From contig CAZNLJ010000015.1 in NCBI GenBank assembly GCA_964573725.1, positions 1-64,000 of the forward strand: a DNA stretch of 64,000 nucleotides. The letters run 5' to 3'. The position numbers were made by a program, and so were the translations under genes. Within the stretch, counting starts at the first letter, position 1; each line of letters starts with the position of its first letter. A model generated the notes under the pieces. The model did not search any database. It was given only the letters and a program-made list of their open reading frames with translations, and had not been told where the DNA came from. Below are positions 44,474 through 53,676 of this stretch, piece after piece. Source of the DNA: UBA6168 sp964573725. Lineage in GTDB: Bacteria > Bacteroidota > Bacteroidia > Chitinophagales > Saprospiraceae.

Positions 44474-44744
44474 TAAAAACCGGCGGATCACCTATTCCGT
44501 TAACGACATGTTAACCGGCGGTGTCCCGTTTCTTTCCCTTCCAAATTCGGAAAGCCGCCGACCTCCCGTGGGCATCGTATCGCGGGCGGTTTCGGCAGAC
44601 CGGCTAAAAGCCTTTTATTACCCTGAAAACCAGTTCTTTGTCTATGCAACAAGCCAAACAGGGCACACGCACGGATTCACTTATCCGGTGTACCCTTCCC
44701 GGAAAATGCCATGGGGAGCCGGGAAGACTGTCTGTCGGACTCTT

Positions 44745-44752
44745 TATCTTTG
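44745..44752 (+). promoter_or_regulatory. candidate -7 element upstream of E1 gene
   Basis: TATCTTTG is a perfect TAnnTTTG match in the plus direction, about 235 bp before the E1 ATG. A leader of this length is possible, but the -33 region is not convincing. Confidence 0.35.
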
Positions 44753-44986
44753 TAAGACAAAGGGTTGATTGAAGTCCCGCCTAATCCCGTGTCGTCCTTT
44801 CCCCCACCGGCCCGCACCCGCGGCCGTAGCCCGGTATATCCGAAAACAAAAAACAATATTTCTTGTTTTTATTAATTTTTAGTTTTAACTTCCGCTCAAA
44901 ACACGTTTTCACATGAAATAAAGAATATTATTTTCCTTAATTGCATACACTTCCTTCACACCATCAATCAAAAGCAACATTCGGGT

Positions 44987-47398
44987 ATGATAGAGAATCT
45001 GACCAAAGGCACCAGGAGCGTAGCGGGCGGGCAACCGGACGAGGCATACCGGCAGCAAGTCCTGGAGGATTATTGGATTTGCTGCATCAGTCGGGAAGTG
45101 AGCATCCAGGGGCGCAAGGAGGTATTGGGCGGCAAGGCGAAGTTCGGGATATTCGGGGATGGCAAGGAAGTGCCGCAGGTGGCCATGGCGAGGGCTTTCC
45201 GCAAGGGGGACTGGCGTTCGGGCTACTACCGGGACCAGACGTTCATGATGGCCCTGGGCCTGGCGACCGTGGAGGAGTTTTTTGCCCAGATATACGCCGA
45301 CGCCGAGCACGACCCCTGGTCGGGCGGCCGGCAGATGAACAGCCATTTCGCCACGCCCAGTTTCGACGGGGAAGGCGAGTGGTTGGAGCAGAAGGCCCAA
45401 TATAACGTATCGGCCGACATCTCGTCCACCGGAGGCCAGATGGCCCGGGCCCTCGGCCTGGCACAGGCATCCCGGAAATACCGGGATTTTCCGGGTTTGG
45501 ACCCTTACGCCCAATTTTCCTACAACGGCGAGGAGGTCTGCTTCTGTACCATCGGGGACGCCTCCACCTCGGAAGGTGTCTTTTGGGAATCCATCAACGC
45601 TGCCGGCGTCATGCGCGTACCCATGCTGATATCGGTATGGGACGACGGGTACGGCATCTCCGTCCCCAAGAAAATACAGACCACCAAAGGCTGTATTTCG
45701 GAGGTATTGGAAGGTTTCCGGGTCAACGAGTACGGGGAAGGCATCGACATTTATCGGGAGAAGTGCTGGGATTACCCGGCCTTGGTGGCCCTGTACCGGA
45801 AGGCGGCGGAAAAGACCCGCACGACCCATATTCCTGCCCTGGTCCATGTGGAGGACTGCACCCAGCAGTTGGGGCATTCCACCTCCGGTTCCCACGAGCG
45901 TTACAAATCGGCGGAACGGCTCCAATGGGAAAAGGAATACGACTGCCTGCGCCTGATGGGCAAATGGATGGTGGAATCGGGCCTGGCCACCGAGGAAACC
46001 CTCAAGGGCATGCGCGACAAGGCGAAGGCCCACGTCCGGGCCGAACGGGAAAAGGCCTGGAAAGCCTTCCAGCAACCCATCCTCGCCAAGGTGCGGGAAA
46101 TGGATGCCGTGTTCGCCGCGCTTCCGTCCGACCATCCCGCCGCCGCCAAGATCGGGGCGTTGCGGGAGGAACTCAAATCGCTGCACCATCCGGTGCTTTC
46201 GGATATCTACCGAATCGGCCGGCAACTGTCCTACCTGTTCCGCAGGGATTCCGCGCCCGAGATCCTGACCGATTTCCTCCGCCAAATGCGTACCCAGGGG
46301 GAAGACCGGTATCGGACCCACCTGTACGCAGGCGGCAAGTACGCCGCCCTCAACGTACCGGTCGTGCCGCCGGTCTACTCGGAACAATCCCCCCTGAAGA
46401 ACGGCTATGAGGTACTGAACACCTTCTTCGACAAGGCATTCGAGAAAGATCCCCGGTTCTTCGCCTTCGGGGAGGATGTCGGCAAGATCGGCGGCGTCAA
46501 CCAGGCGCTGATGGGCCTGCAGGACAAGTACGGGGAAAAAAGGGTGTTCGATACGGGCATCCGGGAATGGACCATCATCGGCCAGGCCATCGGCCTGGCC
46601 ATGCGGGGGCTGCGGCCCATGGCGGAAATCCAGTACCTCGACTACCTGATCTATGGCCTGGAACCCCTGGCGGACGACCTCGCCACCCTCCGGTATCGCA
46701 GCAACAACCTGCAACGGGCCCCCGCCATCATCCGCACCCGCGGTCACCGCTTGGAGGGCATTTGGCATTCCGGCTCGCCTATTGGCATGATCCTGAACGC
46801 TTTGCGTGGCATTTACGTACTCGTGCCCCGGAATTTCGTCCAGGCGGCCGGGCTCTACAACACCATGCTCCACTCCGAAGACCCCGCCCTGGTCATCGAA
46901 TGCCTGAACGGCTACCGGCTCAAGGAGAAAATGCCGGACAACATCGGCGAGTATACCGTCCCGATCGGCGTGCCGGAAATCCTCACCGAGGGCAAGGACC
47001 TGACCCTGGTCACCTACGGCTCCTGTGTCCGGATCGCCTTGCAGGCGGCGGAACGCTTGCTGGCCGACGGGATTTCGATGGAAGTGGTGGACGTCCAGAC
47101 CCTCCTGCCTTTCGACCTGGAGCACCGGATCGTGGATTCCCTGAAAAAGACCAACCGGGTGATGTTCCTCGATGAGGATGTCCCGGGCGGCGCATCCGCC
47201 TACATGTTGCAGGAAGTGTTGGAAAACCAGGGCGGATACCGGTACCTGGACAGCCCGCCCGTCACCGTAACGGCCCAGGCGCACCGGCCTCCCTACGGAT
47301 CGGACGGGGACTACTTTTCCAAACCGAATGCGGAGGACATCTACGAGGCCGCCTACCGGATGATGTCGGAATCCGCTCCGGACGCATTCCCGGGCTGA
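44987..47398 (+). CDS. 2-oxoacid dehydrogenase E1, alpha-beta fusion
   Basis: An 803-aa thiamine-diphosphate enzyme with both E1 subunits in one chain. The alpha part (about 1-390) has the TPP/Mg motif GDASTSEGVFWESINAA (Asp191 onward) and YRDQTFMMALGL. The beta part (about 450-803) has FAFGEDVGKIGGVNQAL, FDTGIREWTIIGQAIGLAM and DVQTLLPFD. It decarboxylates a 2-oxoacid and hands the acyl group to an E2. Fused E1 proteins in Bacteroidota are usually assigned to branched-chain 2-oxoacid or pyruvate dehydrogenase complexes; the substrate cannot be read from the sequence. No E2 or E3 gene lies nearby. A small hairpin follows the stop. Confidence 0.88.
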   Translation: MIENLTKGTRSVAGGQPDEAYRQQVLEDYWICCISREVSIQGRKEVLGGKAKFGIFGDGKEVPQVAMARAFRKGDWRSGYYRDQTFMMALGLATVEEFFAQIYADAEHDPWSGGRQMNSHFATPSFDGEGEWLEQKAQYNVSADISSTGGQMARALGLAQASRKYRDFPGLDPYAQFSYNGEEVCFCTIGDASTSEGVFWESINAAGVMRVPMLISVWDDGYGISVPKKIQTTKGCISEVLEGFRVNEYGEGIDIYREKCWDYPALVALYRKAAEKTRTTHIPALVHVEDCTQQLGHSTSGSHERYKSAERLQWEKEYDCLRLMGKWMVESGLATEETLKGMRDKAKAHVRAEREKAWKAFQQPILAKVREMDAVFAALPSDHPAAAKIGALREELKSLHHPVLSDIYRIGRQLSYLFRRDSAPEILTDFLRQMRTQGEDRYRTHLYAGGKYAALNVPVVPPVYSEQSPLKNGYEVLNTFFDKAFEKDPRFFAFGEDVGKIGGVNQALMGLQDKYGEKRVFDTGIREWTIIGQAIGLAMRGLRPMAEIQYLDYLIYGLEPLADDLATLRYRSNNLQRAPAIIRTRGHRLEGIWHSGSPIGMILNALRGIYVLVPRNFVQAAGLYNTMLHSEDPALVIECLNGYRLKEKMPDNIGEYTVPIGVPEILTEGKDLTLVTYGSCVRIALQAAERLLADGISMEVVDVQTLLPFDLEHRIVDSLKKTNRVMFLDEDVPGGASAYMLQEVLENQGGYRYLDSPPVTVTAQAHRPPYGSDGDYFSKPNAEDIYEAAYRMMSESAPDAFPG

Positions 47399-47406
47399 AA
47401 CTTATC

Positions 47407-47424
47407 GGAATCGGCACCGATTCC
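47407..47424 (+). terminator. hairpin just after E1 stop
   Basis: GGAATCGG and CCGATTCC form a near-perfect palindromic hairpin 8 bp after the TGA. There is no T-tract, so it may stabilise the 3' end rather than terminate. Confidence 0.3.
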
Positions 47425-47631
47425 CCGGGAGGTTAAACCTTTGGGCCGCCTGCTTGTTCTCTAGGAAGAACCGTTTGGTCCGCCCTGTCGGAACAGCCTG
47501 AGGCACGTCGACCCTGTGCGCTCCCGGTGCGTACGCAGACCCGGCGTCATCCTGGTCTTTCCACCGGCCTTCGGCATCCACGCCACAAACGGCCCGCACG
47601 GTTCGGTCCGGTTGCAAACGAGGTGCCCGTC

Positions 47632-49032
47632 ATGTTGTTATTCCTGATTACATCGCTTTCCTTATTGGCCTATTGGGTGGTTTGCCGTTCGCATGGGTGT
47701 GTCCTGGCGACCGTAGCATGCACAGGTCCTTCCGCCTGCCGCTCCGGGTGGAAAGAAACCGCGCCGATCCGCCGCACGCTTCCGCGCAGGCAGGTATCCC
47801 GGTTCCCGCTGCATGCCCGCCATGGGGTCCGGTACGTCTCCGTCCACCACAGCCTGGATTCCGCGGAGAAGGTATGGCGCGCCCTGGCGGATGACCGGAA
47901 CCTGTTCCTGTCCGTGGATTATATGCGGGCCCTGGAAAAGAGCCCGCCTGCCGGCATGCGGTTCCGATACCTGGTTTTCGAGGAGGAAGGGGTTCCCGTC
48001 GGGCTGGCCTACTGCCAGGTTGTGTCCCTGCACCCGGCCCGGGACATCTCCTTACCAAACCTGCGTGCACACTACGGTCGGCAGCCGTTGCGGAACTGGC
48101 TGCTCCGACTGGTCGTCCCGACCCTGCTGGACAAGGAGTACAAGGTTCTGGTCTGCGGAAACATGCTCTTGACAGGCGCCGCCGGTTATCAATTCAAGCG
48201 CTCCCTGTCGAGGAAGGCGGCGGCGGACCTGCTTTCACAAGGTCTCCAGCGAATCCGCCGGCAATTGGCGGCGGAAGGCATGGCGGTCGCGGCCTGCCTC
48301 ATCAAGGATTCCTCCGGGAAAGGTGAGCCTGCGCCTCCCTTCCCTTCCTTCGGTTTCCGGACCCTCCATTTCCAGCCGAACATGGTGCTACCCCTGGACA
48401 AGGAATGGCGGTCGATGGCGGATTATGCCCGGTCGCTCAGCTCCAAGTACCGGGTCCGCTACCGGAAGGCCATGCGGAAAGCGGAACCGCTGGCTTTGCG
48501 CGAGCTCTCACTCGGCGAGACCGTCCGGTGGCAACCCCGACTCCGGGAATTGTTCCTTTCCGTCTCGCAACGCCAGGATTTCAACCTGTTCTCCCTGGGC
48601 GACGCGTATTGGACCAGCCTCCTGCGGGACTTGGGCGGCCGTTTTCGAATCTTCGGGTATTTTTCGGAAGATTCCCTGGTCGGGTTCTTCACCACCCTGC
48701 TGAACGGCGACACCCTCGAAGGTCATTTCCTGGGTGTGGACAAGGAGACGAACAAGGAGCACCAGCTGTACCTCCATATGCTTTATGAAATGATCCGCAT
48801 CGGCATCGAATCCGGTGCCACCCGCGTCCACTATGCCCGGACGGCACCGGAAATAAAAAGCACCGTGGGCGCCGTACCCCAGGATCTCTGCAACCATTTG
48901 AAAATCAGCAATCCGCTACTTCATGCCGTTTTCCCCACCCTCCTCCGGCTCCTGATGCCGGAACAGCCTTGGGTGCCGCGCAACCCTTTCCGGTCCGAAC
49001 AGCCGGAGGAAGTGTCGGCGGATCCAGAATGA
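47632..49032 (+). CDS. GNAT/FemAB-like N-acyltransferase, uncharacterised
   Basis: A 466-aa frame. From about residue 66 it resembles large GNAT/FemAB-fold proteins of unknown role: YVSVHHSLDSAEKVW, FLSVDYMRALEKSPP and FRYLVFEEEGVPVGLAYCQV, with a second half including SSKYRVRYRKAMRKAEPLAL, where the Arg/Lys-rich segment is typical. The first 65 residues are not similar to the family, and the codons there look atypical, so the true start may be downstream. No internal ATG is available near residue 66. The first hydrophobic segment (LLFLITSLSLLAYWVV) may be real or may be untranslated DNA. Substrate unknown. Confidence 0.65.
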   Translation: MLLFLITSLSLLAYWVVCRSHGCVLATVACTGPSACRSGWKETAPIRRTLPRRQVSRFPLHARHGVRYVSVHHSLDSAEKVWRALADDRNLFLSVDYMRALEKSPPAGMRFRYLVFEEEGVPVGLAYCQVVSLHPARDISLPNLRAHYGRQPLRNWLLRLVVPTLLDKEYKVLVCGNMLLTGAAGYQFKRSLSRKAAADLLSQGLQRIRRQLAAEGMAVAACLIKDSSGKGEPAPPFPSFGFRTLHFQPNMVLPLDKEWRSMADYARSLSSKYRVRYRKAMRKAEPLALRELSLGETVRWQPRLRELFLSVSQRQDFNLFSLGDAYWTSLLRDLGGRFRIFGYFSEDSLVGFFTTLLNGDTLEGHFLGVDKETNKEHQLYLHMLYEMIRIGIESGATRVHYARTAPEIKSTVGAVPQDLCNHLKISNPLLHAVFPTLLRLLMPEQPWVPRNPFRSEQPEEVSADPE

Positions 49033-49329
49033 CCGTCCGGTCCCGAGGCGCCAGGACGCCGCACAAACCGTCCCGTTCCGGGCGCGGCGGCGCGGTCGCC
49101 GGCATCAAGCCGGCTTACACCCGAACCCGCTCCTTTTTTTTTGTCCCATTCCAATAAATCCCCAAGGATACGTATATTTCGGGCAGGTAAACGGCAGCGC
49201 GCAACCGGCGTATGGATATGCTCGGCGGAAAGGAATCAAATCGACCCGATCCCTTCACAAATCGGCACCAGACGTACCGACCCCATCAGCTGACACCGTG
49301 AAACAATCACTTCCGCCAACGGAGAAGCC
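49033..49329. other. gene-free stretch upstream of DUF389 gene
   Basis: No gene is seen. It is a short GC-rich spacer with one T9 run near 49132-49140 and no recognisable promoter or stem-loop. Confidence 0.5.
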
Positions 49330-50670
49330 ATGCTGGAATTCCTGCAACCCATCGTCACCTTTTTGAAAGAACGCTTCAACCTGTCGGAGGACCGGGTGAA
49401 CGAGGAACAGGTCGTGCAGGAGATCCGTCGGGCGGTGGAGTTCAAGGGCGTCAACGTCTGGGTCTTGATCTTCGCCATCATGCTCGCCTCCATCGGGCTG
49501 AACGTCAACTCCACCGCAGTCATCATCGGTGCGATGTTGATTTCGCCGCTCATGGGACCCATCGTCGGAATCGGCCTGGGGGTCGGCATCAGCGACCTGG
49601 AGCTGATCAAGAAGGGCGCGAAAAACCTGGCCATCATGGTCGTCATCAGCGTATTGACGTCCACCCTGTACTTCCTGCTCAGCCCGTTGCAGTATGCCCA
49701 ATCGGAGCTCCTCAACAGGACGACGCCGACCGTATACGATGTGTTCATCGCCTTTTTCGGCGGACTCTCCGGGATTGTCGCCACCTCTTCCCGCGAACGC
49801 GGCAACGTGGTGCCCGGCGTCGCCATCGCCACCGCGCTGATGCCACCGCTCTGTACCGCCGGCTACGGCCTGGCCACCGGCACCCTGCGCTACTTTGCCG
49901 GCGCTTTCTACCTGTTCAGCATCAATGCGGTGTTCATTTGCTTTTCCACCTTGCTGATTGTCCGGTTCCTCCGTTTCCATGAGGTGAGCTTTGTCAGCCA
50001 GCAGATGCGGGACCGGGTCCGGACCGCCATCTGGGTCATCTTGGCGGTCATTGTGATTCCCAGCACCTTCATCGCCCGGAAACTGGTGCTGAAGTCGATT
50101 TTCGAAAAAAAGGTCGGCGAGTTCGTCTACCAGGAATTCCGCTTCGCGGAGACGGATGTCATCAAGTTCGAAAGCACCTACGCCCCCAAATCGATCTCCA
50201 TCTCCCTGTACGGGAGCCCGCTCGACAGCAATACCCTCGACAACCTCCGGCAACAGCTGTCCACCTATGGGTTGGACCAGGTCGCCCTGCATATCAAGCA
50301 GAACGAGCGCTTGCTGGACGAGGAGGATATCCGGTCCCAGGTCATGCAGACCTACCTCGAAATCAACCTGGACAGCATCCGGAGCAAGGACCAGCGGATC
50401 GCCCTGCTCACCAACGAACTGATGCGATACCGGATGCAATCCTACCCGACGGACAAGATCGCCCTCGAGGCCAGCAGCCTCTACCCCGCCATCGATGAAT
50501 TCAGCCTCCAGTCGGTGGTCAACTACGACAACAAAGGCATACCCATCGATACGTTCCAGCTGGCGCTGGTCAAATACAACAAAAGGCCCAGTGCGCAACA
50601 ACTGGAAACGTTCCGCAACTGGCTCCGGGTCCGCATCGATGCGGATCAGCTGGAAATCATCGTGCAGTAA
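49330..50670 (+). CDS. DUF389-family membrane protein
   Basis: A 446-aa protein. The N-terminal cytoplasmic segment (1-45) is followed by about six transmembrane helices (residues 48-250) with the family hallmark VIIGAMLISPLMGPIVGIG and the segment TALMPPLCTAGYGLA. The C-terminal half is soluble and forms an alternating alpha/beta region (FESTYAPKSISISLYGSP, then LHIKQNERLLDEEDI). The family is widespread and has no established function. The GH29 gene follows after 68 bp on the same strand, but nothing links them functionally. Confidence 0.85.
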   Translation: MLEFLQPIVTFLKERFNLSEDRVNEEQVVQEIRRAVEFKGVNVWVLIFAIMLASIGLNVNSTAVIIGAMLISPLMGPIVGIGLGVGISDLELIKKGAKNLAIMVVISVLTSTLYFLLSPLQYAQSELLNRTTPTVYDVFIAFFGGLSGIVATSSRERGNVVPGVAIATALMPPLCTAGYGLATGTLRYFAGAFYLFSINAVFICFSTLLIVRFLRFHEVSFVSQQMRDRVRTAIWVILAVIVIPSTFIARKLVLKSIFEKKVGEFVYQEFRFAETDVIKFESTYAPKSISISLYGSPLDSNTLDNLRQQLSTYGLDQVALHIKQNERLLDEEDIRSQVMQTYLEINLDSIRSKDQRIALLTNELMRYRMQSYPTDKIALEASSLYPAIDEFSLQSVVNYDNKGIPIDTFQLALVKYNKRPSAQQLETFRNWLRVRIDADQLEIIVQ

Positions 50671-50738
50671 GAGCCCCTGCCACCTGTCGGTTACATCGCC
50701 CCCGCTCCGATACACTTCATTTACAAAATATCACAAGC

Positions 50739-52817
50739 ATGAAACCCATTCAAATCGCAACGACGGCCCTATTGGCCCTGCTCTCCGTATCCTGTTCCGA
50801 CAACCGGATACAGTCCCCCGTGGAAACGACCGCCGAAAAAGACGAACGGATGTCCTGGTGGCGGGAAGCCCGCTTCGGGATGTTCATCCACTGGGGGCTC
50901 TATGCCGTTCCGGCGGGGGAATGGGACGGCGTCACCAACTACGGCGAATGGATCCGCAACAACGCCCGTATTCCGCTGGATGTGTACGACCAGTTCCGGG
51001 AGCAGTTCAACCCCACGGCATTCGATGCCGACGCGTGGGTCCGGATGGCCAAGGACGCCGGCATGCAGTACATCGTCATCACCACCAAGCACCACGACGG
51101 ATTCTGCCTTTTCGACAGCCGGGAGACGGACTTCGACATCATGTCGACCCCGTTCCGCCGCGACATCATCGCGGAACTCGCCGAGGCCTGCGCCGCCCAG
51201 GGCATCCGGCTGGGATTCTACCACTCCATCATGGATTGGCACCATCCGGATTACCTCCCGCGTCGTCCCTGGGAGACCGACCGCCCCACGGAAGGAGCTG
51301 ATTACGACCGCTACGTGCAATACATGAAGCACCAACTCGCGGAGTTGTGCCAAAACTACGGCGAGGCCCCGGCCATCCTGTGGTTCGACGGGGAGTGGGA
51401 AAGCACCTGGACCGGCGAACGGGGTGTCGACCTGTACCGGTATGTCCGGAACCTCAAACCGGACATCCTCATCAACAACCGGGTGGGCAACGCCCGGGAG
51501 GGGATGGCCGGACTGACCCGCGAAGGGGAATTCGGCGGCGATTTCGGAACCCCGGAACAGGAGGTACCCGCCAGCGGCATGCCGGGTGTGGACTGGGAAA
51601 GCTGCATGACCATGAACGGCAACTGGGGCTACAACCGGGCGGACAAGCAATTCAAATCCGTCGGGACCCTGCTGCACCACCTGGTCGACATCACCTCCAA
51701 AGGTGGCAACTTCCTCCTCAATGTCGGGCCGACCGCCGAAGGGCTGATCCCTCCGGAAAGTGTGGACCGGTTGGCGGCCATCGGCCGTTGGACCCGTGCC
51801 AACGGCGAGGCGGTCTACGGCACTTCCCCGGCCGTCTTCGACCGGCCGGCCTGGGGCCGGATCACCCAGCGCCGGACGGAAAAAGGTATCCGCATGTACC
51901 TGCATGTGTTCGAACGGCCGGAAAGCGGCGTCCTGCGGCTGAACGGTGTGCTCAACGATCCGGAATCCGTCGGCTTCCTCGCCGCTACCGACCTTCCCGC
52001 ACCGACATGGTCGCGGGAGGCGGACGCCCTCCTCATCCGACTTCCGGAGACCTTGCCCGATTCCCATGTGTCGGTCGTTCGCCTGGACCTGACCGGCAGC
52101 CCGGAATTTTACCTGCCGCCGACCCTGCAGGCCGACCGCCCGGGCTTCCTGACGGAAAGTGTGGTGACCATCCAGGCATCCGGCGGACCGGAGCTGTCCA
52201 TCCGCTATACCGTGGACGGCGAGGAGCCGACCGTCGCCAGCGAACTTTATGCCGGACCGCTGACCTTCCGGGAGAGCACCCTGGTGCGGGCAAGGGCCTT
52301 CCGGGCGCAGGATCCCGTCAGCGGGACCGCCGACCTGACAGTCACCCGATGGGATCCGCAAGCCGCTTCCGGGGAACATGCCCTGGCACCGGGATGGTCC
52401 TACCGCTACTTCGAAGGCGCCTGGAACGTTTTGCCCGAAATGGATCGGCTGCAGCCCGTCCGGACCGGCACCGTCAAAGGACCGGAAATGCCCGTCATCC
52501 CCGCCGACGGCGAAAATTTTGCGTATGAATACCGCGGCTTCCTGGAAGTCCCCGCCACCGACCTGTACACCTTCCACCTCCGCTCCGACGACGGAAGCCG
52601 CCTATGGGTCAACCAAACGCTCGTCATCGACAACGACGGACCACACGGCTCCAAGACCGTCGGCGGATCGGCCGCCCTTGCGGCCGGAAAACACGAGGTC
52701 CTGTTGCGGTTTTTCCAAGCCTCCGGGGGCCACGAACTGGGGCTGGAATGGGAATCCTCCCGCATGGGGAAAGTGCCGGTCCCGGCAAACGCCTGCTTCC
52801 ATGTCCCGCCGAAATGA
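50739..52817 (+). CDS. alpha-L-fucosidase (GH29) lipoprotein with PA14-like domain
   Basis: A 692-aa surface lipoprotein. The signal is IATTALLALLSVSC (Cys19). The GH29 barrel (about 35-380) begins with WWREARFGMFIHWGLYAVPA and has ITTKHHDGFCLF; AILWFDGEWE carries the likely catalytic nucleophile Asp217. A linker follows, then a chitobiase-like beta domain (about 460-530) and a C-terminal PA14-like carbohydrate-binding region (FLEVPATDLYTFHLRSDDGSRLWV). It should release alpha-L-fucose from fucosylated glycans outside the cell. It uses a lipoprotein anchor rather than a type IX sorting domain. Confidence 0.88.
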   Translation: MKPIQIATTALLALLSVSCSDNRIQSPVETTAEKDERMSWWREARFGMFIHWGLYAVPAGEWDGVTNYGEWIRNNARIPLDVYDQFREQFNPTAFDADAWVRMAKDAGMQYIVITTKHHDGFCLFDSRETDFDIMSTPFRRDIIAELAEACAAQGIRLGFYHSIMDWHHPDYLPRRPWETDRPTEGADYDRYVQYMKHQLAELCQNYGEAPAILWFDGEWESTWTGERGVDLYRYVRNLKPDILINNRVGNAREGMAGLTREGEFGGDFGTPEQEVPASGMPGVDWESCMTMNGNWGYNRADKQFKSVGTLLHHLVDITSKGGNFLLNVGPTAEGLIPPESVDRLAAIGRWTRANGEAVYGTSPAVFDRPAWGRITQRRTEKGIRMYLHVFERPESGVLRLNGVLNDPESVGFLAATDLPAPTWSREADALLIRLPETLPDSHVSVVRLDLTGSPEFYLPPTLQADRPGFLTESVVTIQASGGPELSIRYTVDGEEPTVASELYAGPLTFRESTLVRARAFRAQDPVSGTADLTVTRWDPQAASGEHALAPGWSYRYFEGAWNVLPEMDRLQPVRTGTVKGPEMPVIPADGENFAYEYRGFLEVPATDLYTFHLRSDDGSRLWVNQTLVIDNDGPHGSKTVGGSAALAAGKHEVLLRFFQASGGHELGLEWESSRMGKVPVPANACFHVPPK

Positions 52818-52842
52818 CCGAACTGATTATTGTCAACCGAAG

Positions 52843-52860
52843 GCGTGACCCGGGTCATGC
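52843..52860. promoter_or_regulatory. palindrome upstream of small helical protein gene
   Basis: TGACCCGGGTCA (52846-52857) is a perfect 12-bp palindrome, extended by GC/GC pairs to 18 bp. It lies 52 bp before the ATG at 52912 and 29 bp after the fucosidase stop, so it could be an operator or a stem-loop. No function is shown by the sequence. Confidence 0.3.
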
Positions 52861-52911
52861 AGGTAGGCGGCGCAAATGGTTTAGTTTGCGGTTCAACAAA
52901 ACTTGATCCAT

Positions 52912-53313
52912 ATGACAACTCAGACTAAATCCCTGCCTACCAGCGACCTCCACTTCGAACACAAATACTGGCTCAACGAATTGAAATTCGCGGCCAGTGA
53001 GCTCCTGCTCTTCCAGCAATACCTGGAAAGGCTGGTCCAACAAGAAGGACCGGTCGATTTTTTTGCCCAGATCGAACAATACCAGAACCAGTTCATCCGG
53101 GAAAAGGAAGTCATCGACATCATGCAACGCGATATCCGCCGCCATGAACAGAAATTGGCCGAGTTCACACGCAACCATCCGGTCACATACGACCTGTACG
53201 AAATGGATGACCACGACGAACTGCGCGAGGGCATGGATCGGTTCCGAAAGATATTCGGGGAGCTGAAATCCAACTTCTTCCACTTTTATTACCAAGGTCG
53301 GGCGGCGGCATAG
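52912..53313 (+). CDS. small helical protein of unknown function
   Basis: A 133-aa protein that is rich in charged and aromatic residues and predicted almost wholly helical, probably a coiled-coil bundle: HKYWLNELKFAASELLLFQQY, then QYQNQFIREKEVIDIMQRDIR and DRFRKIFGELKSNFFHFYY. There is no signal peptide or known motif. The ATG at 52912 is chosen over a TTG nine bases upstream. A TAGTTTG sequence lies about 30 bp upstream, close to the -7 consensus but one base short. A very stable hairpin follows the gene. Confidence 0.7.
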   Translation: MTTQTKSLPTSDLHFEHKYWLNELKFAASELLLFQQYLERLVQQEGPVDFFAQIEQYQNQFIREKEVIDIMQRDIRRHEQKLAEFTRNHPVTYDLYEMDDHDELREGMDRFRKIFGELKSNFFHFYYQGRAAA

Positions 53314-53378
53314 CCCCTACCCCACCCCCGCCGCCGGACCGCCTTGGCGAGGGTGGCCGAACCGGGTCGCCGGCCATG

Positions 53379-53415
53379 CAGGAACGGCGCCGCCACCCCG
53401 GCGGCGCCGTTCCTG
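53379..53415. terminator. 16-bp perfect GC hairpin
   Basis: CAGGAACGGCGCCGCC and its perfect complement enclose a 5-nt loop (ACCCC). It lies 66 bp after the stop of the small helical protein gene. There is no T-tract, so it is either a terminator of unusual form or a repeat element. Confidence 0.5.
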
Positions 53416-53527
53416 TATGGCCGGGTGCTTGGCTTATCCCTGCGGTGACCCGGCAGGGAAGCCGGGTCGACCGGTGAAAAATCAGGCCTGCTGCCGTCCC
53501 ACAGGTCCCGATTGGGTGCAAAGTCCT

Positions 53528-53535
53528 TACCTTTG
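53528..53535 (+). promoter_or_regulatory. candidate -7 element (sugar dehydrogenase gene)
   Basis: TACCTTTG fits TAnnTTTG. A TTGG lies 13 bp upstream of it, closer than the usual -33 spacing. The ATG is 142 bp downstream. Confidence 0.4.
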
Positions 53536-53676
53536 CCTGTATGCGGCCGTCCCCCGGCGGACAGGTCGTCCTGCCCACGGCCCACGAACGGCAGGGATGT
53601 CACCCATCGGACAAAGGCCGTGGTCGGCCGGCGCTCCCGAACCATCGGCTGCTGGTCCGCCACTAAACAAGCGCAA

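Larger units (their letters stand above)
44404..44986. other. divergent intergenic region upstream of E1 gene
   Basis: No supported gene is seen. It is bounded by divergent genes and AT-rich near 44840-44960. It contains promoter candidates at 44448-44473 (minus) and 44745-44752 (plus). Confidence 0.6.
53314..53676. other. gene-free stretch with strong hairpin and promoter candidate
   Basis: No supported gene is seen. It contains the 16-bp hairpin at 53379-53415 and the TACCTTTG element at 53528-53535 upstream of the sugar dehydrogenase gene. Confidence 0.6.

Noticed and set aside
44909..47284. A 791-aa minus-strand frame over the E1 gene
   Set aside because: Antisense shadow of a complete E1 alpha-beta enzyme.
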